From a bacterium (GTDB lineage: Bacteria; JAMCPX01): 64,000 nt of DNA. Below the pieces are notes generated by a model. That model made no database searches. It had not been told where the DNA came from and saw only the letters and a list, made by a program, of their open reading frames with translations. Position numbers and translations under genes: made by a program. Shown here in pieces: positions 37,612-46,701 of the stretch (position 1 is the first letter of the stretch; each line of letters begins with the position of its first letter). The stretch covers positions 16,195 through 80,194 of the forward strand of contig JAJYUJ010000007.1 in assembly GCA_021792615.1 (NCBI GenBank), read 5' to 3'.

Positions 37612-38697
37612 TCAATAGATGCCGGGAATTATTCTCCGGGGAACGCGGCGCACGTACTCCGTCCACAGGCCGCCGTACTTTGCTGCACACCGGCGCTCGT
37701 CGGAACGCTCTCTCGGAAAAAGCAATGCGATATAATACAGGGGATACAGCCATGCCGCCCATAACGCCGGCCGTCCCAGAACCAGGGTCAGGCCAACGGC
37801 CATCAGGATCTCGCCAAGGTAGTTTACGTGCCGGGCAACCTTCCAGAACCCGCTGCACAGAAGCATGTGCCTGCCATCGCTTAGAACCCCGGGTTTCATG
37901 ATACCGAGGAATGCATGGTCCGGCCTGGTTTTGAAATAATATTTCTGCATGTTTGCACCCCGGGAAAGCATCCAGCCCGCGAAAAAAATGCAGGTGTAGA
38001 TCACGAGGAGCCACGGGGCAGTAACCGGGCAGGGCCGATCCACCACCGCCCATAGTCCAATCATATAAAAATAAGGATAGAAGGCAAGACTGCCCCATCC
38101 GAGCTTGAAACCCACGCGTTCGGCGAAGATATCATAAGTATAGAGGTGTACCCGTTCAAAGAAGAGATAGTCGATCACAAACCAGAAGAAAAGAAAGCTA
38201 TACAACAGTACTCCCTGCGACGAGCCCATTCCAAATATCAGCAGGTGATGCGCCAGAAAAGAGCTGATATTCAAAGCGAGCAGGATCGCACCTGCCAGAT
38301 AGAGAAACATCTTGGCATCGACCCGGCCGCGAAAAAATTGGATGTTTTCGGAGCGTCCCGAATAGAGATCGACAACAAATTTCCGTCCCGTACCTCTGGC
38401 CGGTAAAACGACAGCAACGCTGAAGAGCACCCCCAGTACGCAGGAGCCTGTGAGACTCGACCAGCGGTGTAAATAGAGCCAGTCCCACGGCAGTAAGCCT
38501 GAGTATCCGATGAGCGCCCATAGAGCGACGGTCATCGCCATGACCGGCAGTCCATTGAGCCTGTACCGGAGCGGTTCGCCTGTACGGGTGTCGTGAACAT
38601 AGCCCGTGATCTCCCGTGCGGGAAGCACAAGATGCATGACCAGGATGGACGCAGCGATGATCCAGGGTGCAAAGAATCCGGCAAGAAAGCCGCTCAT
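37612..38697 (-). CDS. ERG4/ERG24-family sterol reductase homologue
   Basis: A 361-residue polytopic membrane protein with about eight hydrophobic segments. The C-terminal half matches the eukaryotic delta14/delta24/7-dehydrocholesterol reductase family: LYTYDIFAERVGFKLGWG fits signature 1, LLCSGFWKVARHVNYLGEIL (279-298) fits the LLxSGWWGxxRHxNYxGDL signature, and the protein ends RRVPRRIIPGIY much like LBR and DHCR7. These enzymes reduce sterol double bonds with NADPH. Bacterial members are rare. No squalene epoxidase or oxidosqualene cyclase lies in the window, so the substrate may be another isoprenoid. It overlaps the SDR gene by 4 bases. Confidence 0.88.
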   Translation of the reverse strand: MSGFLAGFFAPWIIAASILVMHLVLPAREITGYVHDTRTGEPLRYRLNGLPVMAMTVALWALIGYSGLLPWDWLYLHRWSSLTGSCVLGVLFSVAVVLPARGTGRKFVVDLYSGRSENIQFFRGRVDAKMFLYLAGAILLALNISSFLAHHLLIFGMGSSQGVLLYSFLFFWFVIDYLFFERVHLYTYDIFAERVGFKLGWGSLAFYPYFYMIGLWAVVDRPCPVTAPWLLVIYTCIFFAGWMLSRGANMQKYYFKTRPDHAFLGIMKPGVLSDGRHMLLCSGFWKVARHVNYLGEILMAVGLTLVLGRPALWAAWLYPLYYIALLFPRERSDERRCAAKYGGLWTEYVRRVPRRIIPGIY

Positions 38698-39539
38698 GAC
38701 GATACCTTCGATGTTCCGGACCGGGCAAGATCCTTCGTGGAACGTGCCATGATACCGATAGCCGCTTTCCGCGGCAGCAGGCGGCCCATAATCGCGTAAG
38801 CCACTCCATTGATAAACCCCGGAACGACCAAAGGCTTTCGTCCCAAAGCTCGCAGTGTCTTCTCAACAACAACCCCGGGATCAAGGGTGCCCGGGGCATC
38901 CTTGCCAACCGTATTCGCATAGCCCGGTGTGCGTACAGCTCCGGCAAAACATGAGATTACCTCTATCCCTTTATCCTTGAGCTCATACCACAAGCCTTCG
39001 GCTAAAACCCTGTTAAATGCCTTACTTGCGGCGTAGGCCGCTATCCTCGGTGTTCCCTGATTTCCGGCGAGCGAGGACATCAGAATGATCGCTCCGCGCT
39101 TTCGCTCAATCATGGAGGGCAGGAGCATCCGCAGCAGAGTAACCGGCCCCCGCACATTGACATCCACCACCCGCATGAGATCCAGGACATCTACGCCGGC
39201 AAAATCCCCGACCGGCGCATGGGCTGCATTGTACACAAGCATGCCGAGATCGAGTCTCGAGGTCACGCGCCGCAGGTTTTCAAGAAAATCCGGCACTGCA
39301 AGATCACCATCAACGCAGAGCGTTTCTATGCCAAACCGTGCATGTAAATCCTTCGCGAGTTCATCCAGTAATGCCCTTCTTCTTGCTACCAGCACGATGT
39401 TCATACCGCGCTGAGCCAGCGCTTGTGCGAACGCCACCCCAATACCCTCGGACGCACCCGCTACCAACGCCCATTCACCATACCGGTCCGGAAACCCGTT
39501 ATGACCTGTCCGGCCGGTGCTTTTGGTATGATTTAACAT
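38694..39539 (-). CDS. Short-chain dehydrogenase/reductase
   Basis: A 281-residue classical SDR. The NAD(P)-binding motif is AGASEGIG (27-34), with basic residues in VARRR suggesting NADPH. NAAH replaces NNAG, and the catalytic triad is S156, Y169 and K173 (YAASK). The closest known themes are 17-beta-hydroxysteroid/3-ketoacyl reductases, but specificity is not readable. The stop overlaps the start of the sterol reductase homologue (ATGA), so the pair is likely one pathway. AAGGAT precedes the start. Confidence 0.9.
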   Translation of the reverse strand: MLNHTKSTGRTGHNGFPDRYGEWALVAGASEGIGVAFAQALAQRGMNIVLVARRRALLDELAKDLHARFGIETLCVDGDLAVPDFLENLRRVTSRLDLGMLVYNAAHAPVGDFAGVDVLDLMRVVDVNVRGPVTLLRMLLPSMIERKRGAIILMSSLAGNQGTPRIAAYAASKAFNRVLAEGLWYELKDKGIEVISCFAGAVRTPGYANTVGKDAPGTLDPGVVVEKTLRALGRKPLVVPGFINGVAYAIMGRLLPRKAAIGIMARSTKDLARSGTSKVSS

Positions 39540-39789
39540 TTTTATCCTTTTTGCCTGTCATCTCACCGGTGCTCCCGTCAGTCCTATTCCCTGCATCCGT
39601 ACTGTTTTACGTGCCCCTCCAGCGAAAATTCGACAGGCCGCTTCACCGGTATATCCTTTTGTTTTTTTTGAAACGATTGTTTTATAAAATCACAACAGAC
39701 CATCTTTTTCAACCGTTTGAACAGGATACAGCGGTCACCGGTTTTACCGTTTTTTCCAAAAACCTCGTGAGACAAGCCCTCGTGCGTCC

Positions 39790-39818
39790 TTGACACTCCT
39801 CACCGCTTGTGGTTTTAA
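39790..39818 (+). promoter_or_regulatory. Strong sigma-70-like promoter abutting the TPR gene
   Basis: TTGACA (39790-39795), a 17-base spacer and TTTTAA (39813-39818). The start codon at 39825 is only six bases after the -10 box, implying a leaderless or nearly leaderless transcript. Alternatively translation starts at a downstream Met. Confidence 0.6.
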
Positions 39819-39824
39819 TGGAGT

Positions 39825-41381
39825 ATGGAAGAAAAGCGGCAGCCACAGCCAGATAAAAAAGAAATCAAATTTGTTATGTCACCCGAGATAGAGCGGCACA
39901 TGCAGATCCTGCGCAAGGATCCGAAATCCCCTGTCTTTGCAATACTGAGCGAGGCTTACAGAAAGGGAGGCTTGCTGGACGAGGCGATAGCTACGGCCGT
40001 TGAGGGACTAAAGTTCAACCCGAATTATATAAGCGGAAGGGTTGCGCTGGGCAGGGCATATTTTGATAAAGGCGAGATGGACAAGGCTATAGAAGAGTTG
40101 AAAAAAGTCACAAAAGCAACGCCGGACAATATTATATCCCACAAGCTTATAGCGGATATCTATATAAAAAAATCAGATACGTCCTCTGCACTGCAGGAGT
40201 TGAAAACCATCCTCTACCTGTCACCCGATGATAAGGAAGCAAAAACATTGATGGCTGCCTTATCAAAGCCATTGCCTGCGGAAGAAAAAGAACCGCAGGC
40301 TGCAAAACCTCCCGTACCAGAACAGCAGGCGGAAAGACCAATGGAACAACCACAAGAACCCTTGCCGCAGGAACAGAAGGAAACGCCTGCCGTACCGCAG
40401 CACGTTGAGGAACACGGGACACCGGTAGTTGAACATCTTCCAGAGGCCGGGCTGGCAGAACCCGGACACCGGGTTGGGGAACAGGACCATGGGCCTGCGG
40501 AAGAACCGCCTGCCGTTGCTCAGACAACTGAAACAGAACCGGGACATAAGGTAATAACAGAGCCGCAAAACGAAGTTATACAAAGTCCGGAAATCGATCA
40601 GCAAATACCGGGTGAAGAACCTGCTGCCGCAGCGGCCGGGAACGTGCCGTCAATAGACAGCGAGCTGGAAAACGCTCTGAACAATCCGATAAGCGAATCA
40701 AAAACAGACGAAATACCGGTTAAACCGGAACAGGACATTATAGAACCTGAAGTCCCGGTCACCCCGGTCCAGGAGCCGGATCAAAAAACAGCGTTTACCG
40801 GAACAAGGACAGATGAACAAGCCGGTGTGAAAGAAGAAGAGCTCGAGGCTGTTTTCGAAGACTTGGCACAGACTGCCGAAACCCCGTCCCAGCCACAGTC
40901 CGCTCCATCCCAGCCGCAACTAAGAGAAGAAGAGCAGCCTTCCGGGGTTGAACACACTCAAACCCAAGAAATTGACGGGATTGAGATAGCCTCCCCTCAT
41001 ACGGATGCACCAGAACCCGCATCTCCATTGCAGGAACAAGCATCATTGGAAAATCAAAAAACTTCCGAACTGCATGGAGAGGATATCCAGACCGTAACCA
41101 TGGCGGATCTCTACATTAAACAGGGTCATCTCGACAAGGCATACCATATTTACAGGACAATTCTTTTAAAAGCACCTGATAGCCCGGTCATCAGGGCAAA
41201 ACTCGTAAAAGTCAAAAAACTTATGGAGTCGAAACAGCAAGAGGAACTCGACAAAAAGAAGCTTGAAGCATTAAGGGAACGTGAACCAAAACCAGCGGTG
41301 ATAGCGGAACAATCCGACTCCATGAAGGATAACATGAAAAGACTGAACGCCTGGCTGGAAAAAATCAAAAAAGGAGGATAA
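39825..41381 (+). CDS. TPR protein with long disordered central region
   Basis: A 518-residue cytoplasmic protein. N-terminal TPRs (about residues 18-150: FAILSEAYRKGGLLDEAI, GRVALGRAYFDKGEMDKAIE) are followed by a ~260-residue Pro/Glu/Gln-rich low-complexity stretch and a C-terminal TPR (MADLYIKQGHLDKAYHIYRT), then a Lys/Glu-rich helix. It is probably an adaptor. The next gene encodes a roadblock protein and starts on the base after this stop, so the two likely function together. Met18 is an alternative start. Confidence 0.85.
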   Translation: MEEKRQPQPDKKEIKFVMSPEIERHMQILRKDPKSPVFAILSEAYRKGGLLDEAIATAVEGLKFNPNYISGRVALGRAYFDKGEMDKAIEELKKVTKATPDNIISHKLIADIYIKKSDTSSALQELKTILYLSPDDKEAKTLMAALSKPLPAEEKEPQAAKPPVPEQQAERPMEQPQEPLPQEQKETPAVPQHVEEHGTPVVEHLPEAGLAEPGHRVGEQDHGPAEEPPAVAQTTETEPGHKVITEPQNEVIQSPEIDQQIPGEEPAAAAAGNVPSIDSELENALNNPISESKTDEIPVKPEQDIIEPEVPVTPVQEPDQKTAFTGTRTDEQAGVKEEELEAVFEDLAQTAETPSQPQSAPSQPQLREEEQPSGVEHTQTQEIDGIEIASPHTDAPEPASPLQEQASLENQKTSELHGEDIQTVTMADLYIKQGHLDKAYHIYRTILLKAPDSPVIRAKLVKVKKLMESKQQEELDKKKLEALREREPKPAVIAEQSDSMKDNMKRLNAWLEKIKKGG

Positions 41382-41741
41382 ATGGCATTTTTAGATATCC
41401 TGAAGCAAATAGTCGATAGTTTTGAGGGCTGTATAGGCGGTATCGTGATCGGTATAGACGGGATAGCCGTCGAGCAATACATGAAGGGAAATGAGAACAT
41501 AGATTTTCAGAATATCGGCGCAGAATTTATGAATCTTATGAAAACCGTTACGGAAACATCAAACACCCTGGGATTCGAAGAACCCGAGCAGCTTATTGTT
41601 GAATACCGTGAAACTACCCTGATTGTGCGCAGCATAAACAAAGACTATTTCGTGATACTGGCTGCGAAAAACAGCGGCAATGTGGGCAAAGGGCGGTTTC
41701 TCCTCAGAAAGAATATCCTTAATTTCTCCAAAGAATTCTGA
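41382..41741 (+). CDS. Roadblock/LC7-domain protein (MglB-like)
   Basis: A 119-residue single roadblock/LC7 domain (GCIGGIVIGIDGIAVEQY at the N-terminus, LIVRSINKDYFVILAAKN centrally). These domains dimerise and regulate small Ras-like GTPases; MglB is the GTPase-activating partner of the polarity switch MglA. No mglA-type gene is adjacent. The start codon follows the TPR stop immediately (TAAATG), with GGAGGAT at the end of the TPR gene as ribosome binding site. Confidence 0.88.
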   Translation: MAFLDILKQIVDSFEGCIGGIVIGIDGIAVEQYMKGNENIDFQNIGAEFMNLMKTVTETSNTLGFEEPEQLIVEYRETTLIVRSINKDYFVILAAKNSGNVGKGRFLLRKNILNFSKEF

Positions 41742-41776
41742 TCGTTCGATAAAAACATCAGGACTCTGCATTTTTT

Positions 41777-42844
41777 ATGAACCAGCCTTTAAAAACGCTG
41801 CTGAAATTACTCGATCGGTTGAATCTCGACACCGCTGTAGTCGTTTCGAGGTCTAATAAGTTTTATCTCACCGGTTATGAGTACGATGAAGGCTACCTCC
41901 TCATCAACGCTTCGGGCATACGGTTATTCGTCGATCCAAGGTTCAGCATCTATGCACGGAAGCAGGTTTCCGATGCCGAGGTAATCGAATCAAGGCAGCC
42001 GTTGATTGAACTGAATAAACATTTACGGAAATCAAAGCATATAGGTTTTGACGGATCCGCACTCATGCATAAAGACTTTATGATAATGACATCGGAATTA
42101 AACGGGAAAAAGTTTCTCTTTATAGACCAGCACCTGTTGAAGATGCGGGCGGTAAAAAGCACCGGCGAGATTGGCCATATCAAGAAGGCTTCCTCTATAT
42201 CCGGTGCCGCAATAAAACGATTGATATACAGGCTCTCCTCCGGCTGGACGGAAAAACAGGTGGCAGCAATGCTCGACCTCGAGCTTATAAATTCCGGGGC
42301 TGATGATATCTCTTTCGATACGGTTATCGCTTTTGATGAGCGTGCAGCCTATGCGCATGCCCTGCCGTCAAATACGGTAACACTCAGGGACAAGCGGCTG
42401 ATCCTCTGTGACTTCGGCGCCCTGTACAAAGGGTACCACTCGGATGAAACCCACACTTTTTTCGCCGGTACTCCGGGCAGGGATGAGAAAAAAGTATACG
42501 ATGCCGTGCTCGGTGCGCATAACAGGGCTATCGATGCCGTTAAACCCGGCATGAAGGCATCCGAACTCGACAGGGTGGCAAGGGGCTTCCTTGACAAACA
42601 AGGTTATGGCAAATACTTCGGTCATGCACTCGGTCACGGGGTAGGACTGGACGTTCATGAATCGCCGTCCATATCGTACCGATCGAAGGATGTTTTGAAA
42701 TGCGGTATGGTCTTTACCATTGAACCCGGCGTATACATACCGGACTGGGGTGGCGTACGGATAGAGAGTATGGTATATCTTTCCGATAGCGGGAAAGAGG
42801 TTTTAACCGCAAGACATAATCCTGTTCTAAATCTGGAGGTGTAA
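41777..42844 (+). CDS. Xaa-Pro aminopeptidase/dipeptidase (M24 family)
   Basis: A 355-residue pita-bread metallopeptidase that removes residues next to proline. The metal ligands are in LCDFGALYKGYHSDETHTF (two Asp), GHALGHGVGLDVHE (His), FTIEPGVYIP (Glu) and GGVRIESM (Glu). The N-terminal creatinase-like domain is about 125 residues. The stop overlaps the accB start by one base (TAATG). In many genomes efp lies between this gene and accB; here it does not. Confidence 0.93.
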   Translation: MNQPLKTLLKLLDRLNLDTAVVVSRSNKFYLTGYEYDEGYLLINASGIRLFVDPRFSIYARKQVSDAEVIESRQPLIELNKHLRKSKHIGFDGSALMHKDFMIMTSELNGKKFLFIDQHLLKMRAVKSTGEIGHIKKASSISGAAIKRLIYRLSSGWTEKQVAAMLDLELINSGADDISFDTVIAFDERAAYAHALPSNTVTLRDKRLILCDFGALYKGYHSDETHTFFAGTPGRDEKKVYDAVLGAHNRAIDAVKPGMKASELDRVARGFLDKQGYGKYFGHALGHGVGLDVHESPSISYRSKDVLKCGMVFTIEPGVYIPDWGGVRIESMVYLSDSGKEVLTARHNPVLNLEV

Positions 42845-43284
42845 TGGATATTCATGAAATAGAAGAACTTATCGAACTCATCGAAAACAAAGATATCATG
42901 GAGATAGAATACAGCAAAGGTGATGAAAAGATAAGGATAGTCAGAGCAGTTGAGATTACAAAGAAGGCCGGCAAAATACAACAGGAAAGACCTGATGAGA
43001 TGCCGGGAGCCCTCCACCCGGATACGGGCGAGGGAAATGCTTTTATCAGTGTGAATTCTCCGTTCGTCGGCACATTTTACTGTGCACCCTCGCCGAGTGA
43101 AAAGCCCTTCGTTGAGATTGGAACTAAAGTCAAAAAAGGACAGACTATCGGCATCGTTGAGGCCATGAAACTCATGAATGCAATAGAGGCGGACGCCGAC
43201 GGCGCTATCAAACAGATCCTCAAGAAGGACGGTGATCCCGTAGAGTTCGGGGAGCCTCTTTTTATCATAGACCCCGAAGGCTGA
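42844..43284 (+). CDS. accB: Biotin carboxyl carrier protein of acetyl-CoA carboxylase
   Basis: A 146-residue carrier. The N-terminal acidic helix-rich segment (MDIHEIEELIELIE) is followed by a linker and a C-terminal biotinyl domain with K109 in VEAMKLMNA, the residue that receives biotin. It works with AccC, encoded 2 bases downstream. Confidence 0.97.
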   Translation: MDIHEIEELIELIENKDIMEIEYSKGDEKIRIVRAVEITKKAGKIQQERPDEMPGALHPDTGEGNAFISVNSPFVGTFYCAPSPSEKPFVEIGTKVKKGQTIGIVEAMKLMNAIEADADGAIKQILKKDGDPVEFGEPLFIIDPEG

Positions 43285-43286
43285 CA

Positions 43287-44621
43287 GTGTTTACCAAGGT
43301 ACTTGTTGCAAACAGGGGCGAGATTGCAATAAGGATCATTCGCGCTCTCAAGGAACTCGGCATACGGTCCGTGGCTGTATACTCTACGGCGGATAAGAAC
43401 GCTTTGCACACGAGAATTGCCGATGAAAAGGTCTGCATAGGTTCCGCACAGAGCAAAAACAGCTACCTCAATGCACCTGCCCTCATCAGTGCGGCACAGA
43501 TAAAAGGTGTCGATGCCATACATCCGGGCTACGGTTTTCTGTCCGAAGATGCCGGTTTTGCGGAGGTATGCGAAGCTGCTGGCATAAAGTTTATAGGACC
43601 CAAACCCCAGGACATAGAGCTCATGGGCAACAAACTCAAGGCGCGGGAGCATGTAAACAAGCTCGGCATCCAGGTCATGCCCGGCACGTTTCAGGAGATA
43701 GAGGACGAGCAGCACGCCATCCGGATTGCGAAAGAGATCGGCCTGCCCCTCATGGTCAAAGCAGCCGAAGGAGGCGGTGGTAGGGGTATGAAGATCATCT
43801 ACGAAGAAGACCAGATACCGAATATCATCAAGATCGCCAGGGCAGAGGCAAAGACCGCGTTCGGCAACACCTCGTTGTACATAGAAAAATACTTTGAGAA
43901 CGTGCGCCATGTCGAGATCCAGATTATCGGGGACGGGAACGGAGGCGTGGTTTCCCTTGGAGAGAGGGAGTGCTCCATACAGAGGAGACACCAGAAGTTT
44001 ATAGAAGAGTCCCCGTCGGTTGCAGTGGACGATAAACTCAGGAACAAAATGAACGATGCGGCACTCAGGATCACAAAGCATATCAATTACCGCGGTGTCG
44101 GCACCATAGAATTCCTGCTCGATGAAAAGGGAAAGTTCTATTTCATGGAGATGAACACCCGGCTTCAGGTAGAGCATCCGGTAACGGAGTTTGTTACGGG
44201 CATGGACATCGTGGCCGAACAAATAAACATTGCCGGCGGGCAGAAGATGTCTGTCTCGCAAAAAGATATCAAACTCAAAGGACACGCCATAGAGTGCAGG
44301 ATAAATGCCGAAGACCCGGAAACCCTTGTTCCCTCTTCCGGTATAATCCATACCTACATACAACCCGGAGGTCCATGGGTACGGGTTGACGGCCATGTCT
44401 ATTGCGGCTATGAAGTACCTCCCTATTACGATTCACTTATTGCGAAGCTCATCGTCTGGGCCGAAGACCGCGACAGTGCCATCAGGCGGATGCAGAGGTC
44501 ACTCGATGAGTTCATCATAGAAGGCATAAAAACAAACATCCCCCTTCACAAGAAGATACTTGCGAGCAAGGAATTCCTGCTCGGCAACATATCCACACGG
44601 TTCATAGAAAAGTTTATTTGA
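43287..44621 (+). CDS. accC: Biotin carboxylase subunit of acetyl-CoA carboxylase
   Basis: A 444-residue ATP-grasp enzyme carboxylating biotin on AccB, the first step of fatty-acid synthesis. Motifs are KVLVANRGEIAIRII, HPGYGFLSEDAGFAE, the glycine loop GGGGRGM, and MEMNTRLQVEHPVTE. The start is GTG, 2 bases after the accB stop. The carboxyltransferase genes accA and accD are not here. Confidence 0.98.
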   Translation: MFTKVLVANRGEIAIRIIRALKELGIRSVAVYSTADKNALHTRIADEKVCIGSAQSKNSYLNAPALISAAQIKGVDAIHPGYGFLSEDAGFAEVCEAAGIKFIGPKPQDIELMGNKLKAREHVNKLGIQVMPGTFQEIEDEQHAIRIAKEIGLPLMVKAAEGGGGRGMKIIYEEDQIPNIIKIARAEAKTAFGNTSLYIEKYFENVRHVEIQIIGDGNGGVVSLGERECSIQRRHQKFIEESPSVAVDDKLRNKMNDAALRITKHINYRGVGTIEFLLDEKGKFYFMEMNTRLQVEHPVTEFVTGMDIVAEQINIAGGQKMSVSQKDIKLKGHAIECRINAEDPETLVPSSGIIHTYIQPGGPWVRVDGHVYCGYEVPPYYDSLIAKLIVWAEDRDSAIRRMQRSLDEFIIEGIKTNIPLHKKILASKEFLLGNISTRFIEKFI

Positions 44622-44622
44622 T

Positions 44623-45288
44623 ATGAACCGGATGAGGTACCTTGGCTTTTCCAGCCTTGAACCCGCCTTAACGATGGCGATCGATGAAATCCTTTTCAAC
44701 AGGGCCGTGGAAAACAACGGCTCCGCATCCCTGAGGTTTTTTACCTTTAACAAACCATGCATCTCGATCGGCAGGAACCAGCGCACGGAAAACCTGCCTG
44801 CGGGTTTTATCCGGGACAACACGGAGATCGTAAGAAGACCTACCGGGGGCGGTGCCGTGTTCCACGGCAGCGACCTGTGCTACAGCATTGTTATGCCGGA
44901 AGCCTACCTTGGAAAGGCCGGCTCGTTGTTGAAGAGCTATAGTATGATAACCCATGGACTGAAAGACGGATTTAACTTATGCGGTATCGATGTCCAGTAC
45001 GGGAACAGTACCATAGATTCCGAACAACCACTCTGCTTCAACCAGGCTCTTTCTTACGAATTGACCGTGAGCGGTAAAAAACTTGTCGGGAGTGCTCAGA
45101 GAAGGGCAAAGGGCATACTGCTCCAGCAGGGCTCCATAGCATATGATCACAGAGTAACGCAGGACATTCTTATCAAGGCACTGCTTGAAGGATTGAAGTC
45201 CTCCCTGCACTTAGAATACGTCCGCGAGCCGTTGACCGGGGATGAGATAGCGGCATCGAAAGCACACATTCACCTTTTTTCGGTTTAA
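44623..45288 (+). CDS. lipM: Octanoyltransferase LipM / lipoate-protein ligase family protein
   Basis: A 221-residue protein of the biotin/lipoate ligase fold. RRPTGGGAVFHGSDLCYS, the acyl-thioester Cys C138 in PLCFNQALSYEL and K153 in GKKLVGSAQRR match LipM, which transfers octanoate from ACP to lipoyl domains. It is shorter than typical LipM (about 278 residues). It starts one base after accC; linkage to fatty-acid synthesis fits octanoyl supply. A lipoate ligase lacking the accessory domain is the alternative. Confidence 0.85.
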   Translation: MNRMRYLGFSSLEPALTMAIDEILFNRAVENNGSASLRFFTFNKPCISIGRNQRTENLPAGFIRDNTEIVRRPTGGGAVFHGSDLCYSIVMPEAYLGKAGSLLKSYSMITHGLKDGFNLCGIDVQYGNSTIDSEQPLCFNQALSYELTVSGKKLVGSAQRRAKGILLQQGSIAYDHRVTQDILIKALLEGLKSSLHLEYVREPLTGDEIAASKAHIHLFSV

Positions 45289-45305
45289 TCCGCTTTTTGT
45301 TTTTC

Positions 45306-46454
45306 TTACGGATAATAGATCCCGCCCGGCACGAATGCCCGGGATGAGCCTGTTATTTTTTTGAAGCTAACCGGTATTTTATTGATCCCGAGATACCCGA
45401 GGTATGCGAAGAGCATGGGTTCTATCGCAGATGAGCTGTAGCCGAGTTCTTCTACGGTCTTTATAGTTACCCCCGGCATCAACCCGGAAAGCTGTTTCAG
45501 TATCGCTCCGTTGCGGGCACCGCCACCGCACACGATAAGATGCTTCATGCGCCCTTTGACAAAACGATCTATATTGTAGGCAACGGCGTGCGCCGTAAAA
45601 GCGGTTAATGTCGCAATGGTATCGAGATCACCCGAAGGCACGGCATTCGCGGCAAAATAGGACATATTGTAATACTCCCGCCCCGTGCTTTTGGGCGGTG
45701 TTTTTTTGACAAATCGATCGCGCATGAGCCGTTCAAGCAATAAAGCATTTATCCCTCCCCTGCTGGCAAACCTTCCGTTTCTGTCAAATGTCTTTCTTCC
45801 CTGTGTGTAGGCTTCGACAGCCATGTCGATCAGCCTGTTCCCGGGGCCAGTATCAAACCCGTAGACTCTGGAAAAATCGTCCTGCAAGGGTATCACGGTT
45901 ATATTGGCGATGCCTCCAATGTTCAGGACAACGGCTGGCGCGTAATTCCTGAACAGTTCGAAGTGGAGAACCGGTGCAAGGGGTGCACCCTGGCCGCCGG
46001 AAGCGACATCCTTTTGTCTGAAATGCGCGACAACCGGAATGCCGGTCGTCTCTGCAACAACAGACGGACTGCCGAGCTGAATCGTTGAACCGCCCGCAAA
46101 CCGCCTGCTGCCGGAGCGTCCCGGTGCGTGCCAGACCGTTTGTCCGTGGGAGCCGATGCAGGCAACAGCAGATCGTTTTATACCCGAGGACTGCATGGCT
46201 TTTGCTACGGCATCGGAAAATGCAATGCCAAGACCGGAATCGAACCGTCCTGCCATATCGAACCATGCCGGAGCTGTGATCGTATTTGCACTATCAACCA
46301 GATTCAAATACAATCGCTTGAGCTGTGCGGGATAAGGATAGGTGCCTGACCACAGAAGGTTAACCGGAGGATGAGAGCGCGCCCTTCCGAACTCCACCAT
46401 CGCGACATCGATTCCATCAGCCGATGTCCCTGTATTGATACCAATGACAATCAT
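45306..46454 (-). CDS. anmK: Anhydro-N-acetylmuramic acid kinase
   Basis: Phosphorylates and opens 1,6-anhydroMurNAc in peptidoglycan recycling. The 382-residue product has the N-terminal GINTGTSADGIDVAM phosphate motif, GSHGQTVWH, NIGGIANIT, FDTGPGN and the C-terminal VCGGGARN. It is convergent with lipM, 17 bases apart. A 247-base gap upstream to nadA has no recognisable element beyond A/T-rich and G-rich stretches. Confidence 0.95.
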   Translation of the reverse strand: MIVIGINTGTSADGIDVAMVEFGRARSHPPVNLLWSGTYPYPAQLKRLYLNLVDSANTITAPAWFDMAGRFDSGLGIAFSDAVAKAMQSSGIKRSAVACIGSHGQTVWHAPGRSGSRRFAGGSTIQLGSPSVVAETTGIPVVAHFRQKDVASGGQGAPLAPVLHFELFRNYAPAVVLNIGGIANITVIPLQDDFSRVYGFDTGPGNRLIDMAVEAYTQGRKTFDRNGRFASRGGINALLLERLMRDRFVKKTPPKSTGREYYNMSYFAANAVPSGDLDTIATLTAFTAHAVAYNIDRFVKGRMKHLIVCGGGARNGAILKQLSGLMPGVTIKTVEELGYSSSAIEPMLFAYLGYLGINKIPVSFKKITGSSRAFVPGGIYYP

Positions 46455-46701
46455 AAAGCTTCCTTAAAATCCATAGGGAGATACTATCACAAGCAGGCTA
46501 CAAATCAAAACCCGTTCAATCCCGGATCTCGGCAAGGGGGTAAGGGCCGCTCATGGATTAGGTTCGCATCAAAACGCTGCCTGACGAGCAAAGGTGACTG
46601 ACACCTCCCCCTCGATGCCCCTGTTGCAGAACAAGCTTTCGCGTTGGCTTTTCCGGGTTAACTCAATGAGATGCTGATTTGGGAATATAAAATATACGTC
46701 G

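Noticed and set aside
38198-38947. A 249-codon minus-strand frame overlapping the sterol-reductase and SDR genes in another frame
   Set aside because: Cys/Arg/His-rich shadow of two recognisable genes joined by an ATGA overlap; no independent support.
39584-39796. A 70-codon minus-strand frame in the gap before the TPR gene
   Set aside because: No ribosome binding site, no family resemblance, and it overlaps the divergent promoter region.
43077-44396. A 439-codon open frame on the minus strand opposite accC
   Set aside because: accC on the plus strand is certain; the antisense product matches no family and arises from biased codon use.
46455-46701. Riboswitch candidate in the anmK-nadA gap because of paired G-rich and C-rich stretches
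   Set aside because: The AGGGGG and CCCCCT tracts are about 95 bases apart, no known aptamer core is seen, and the downstream gene does not suggest a ligand.
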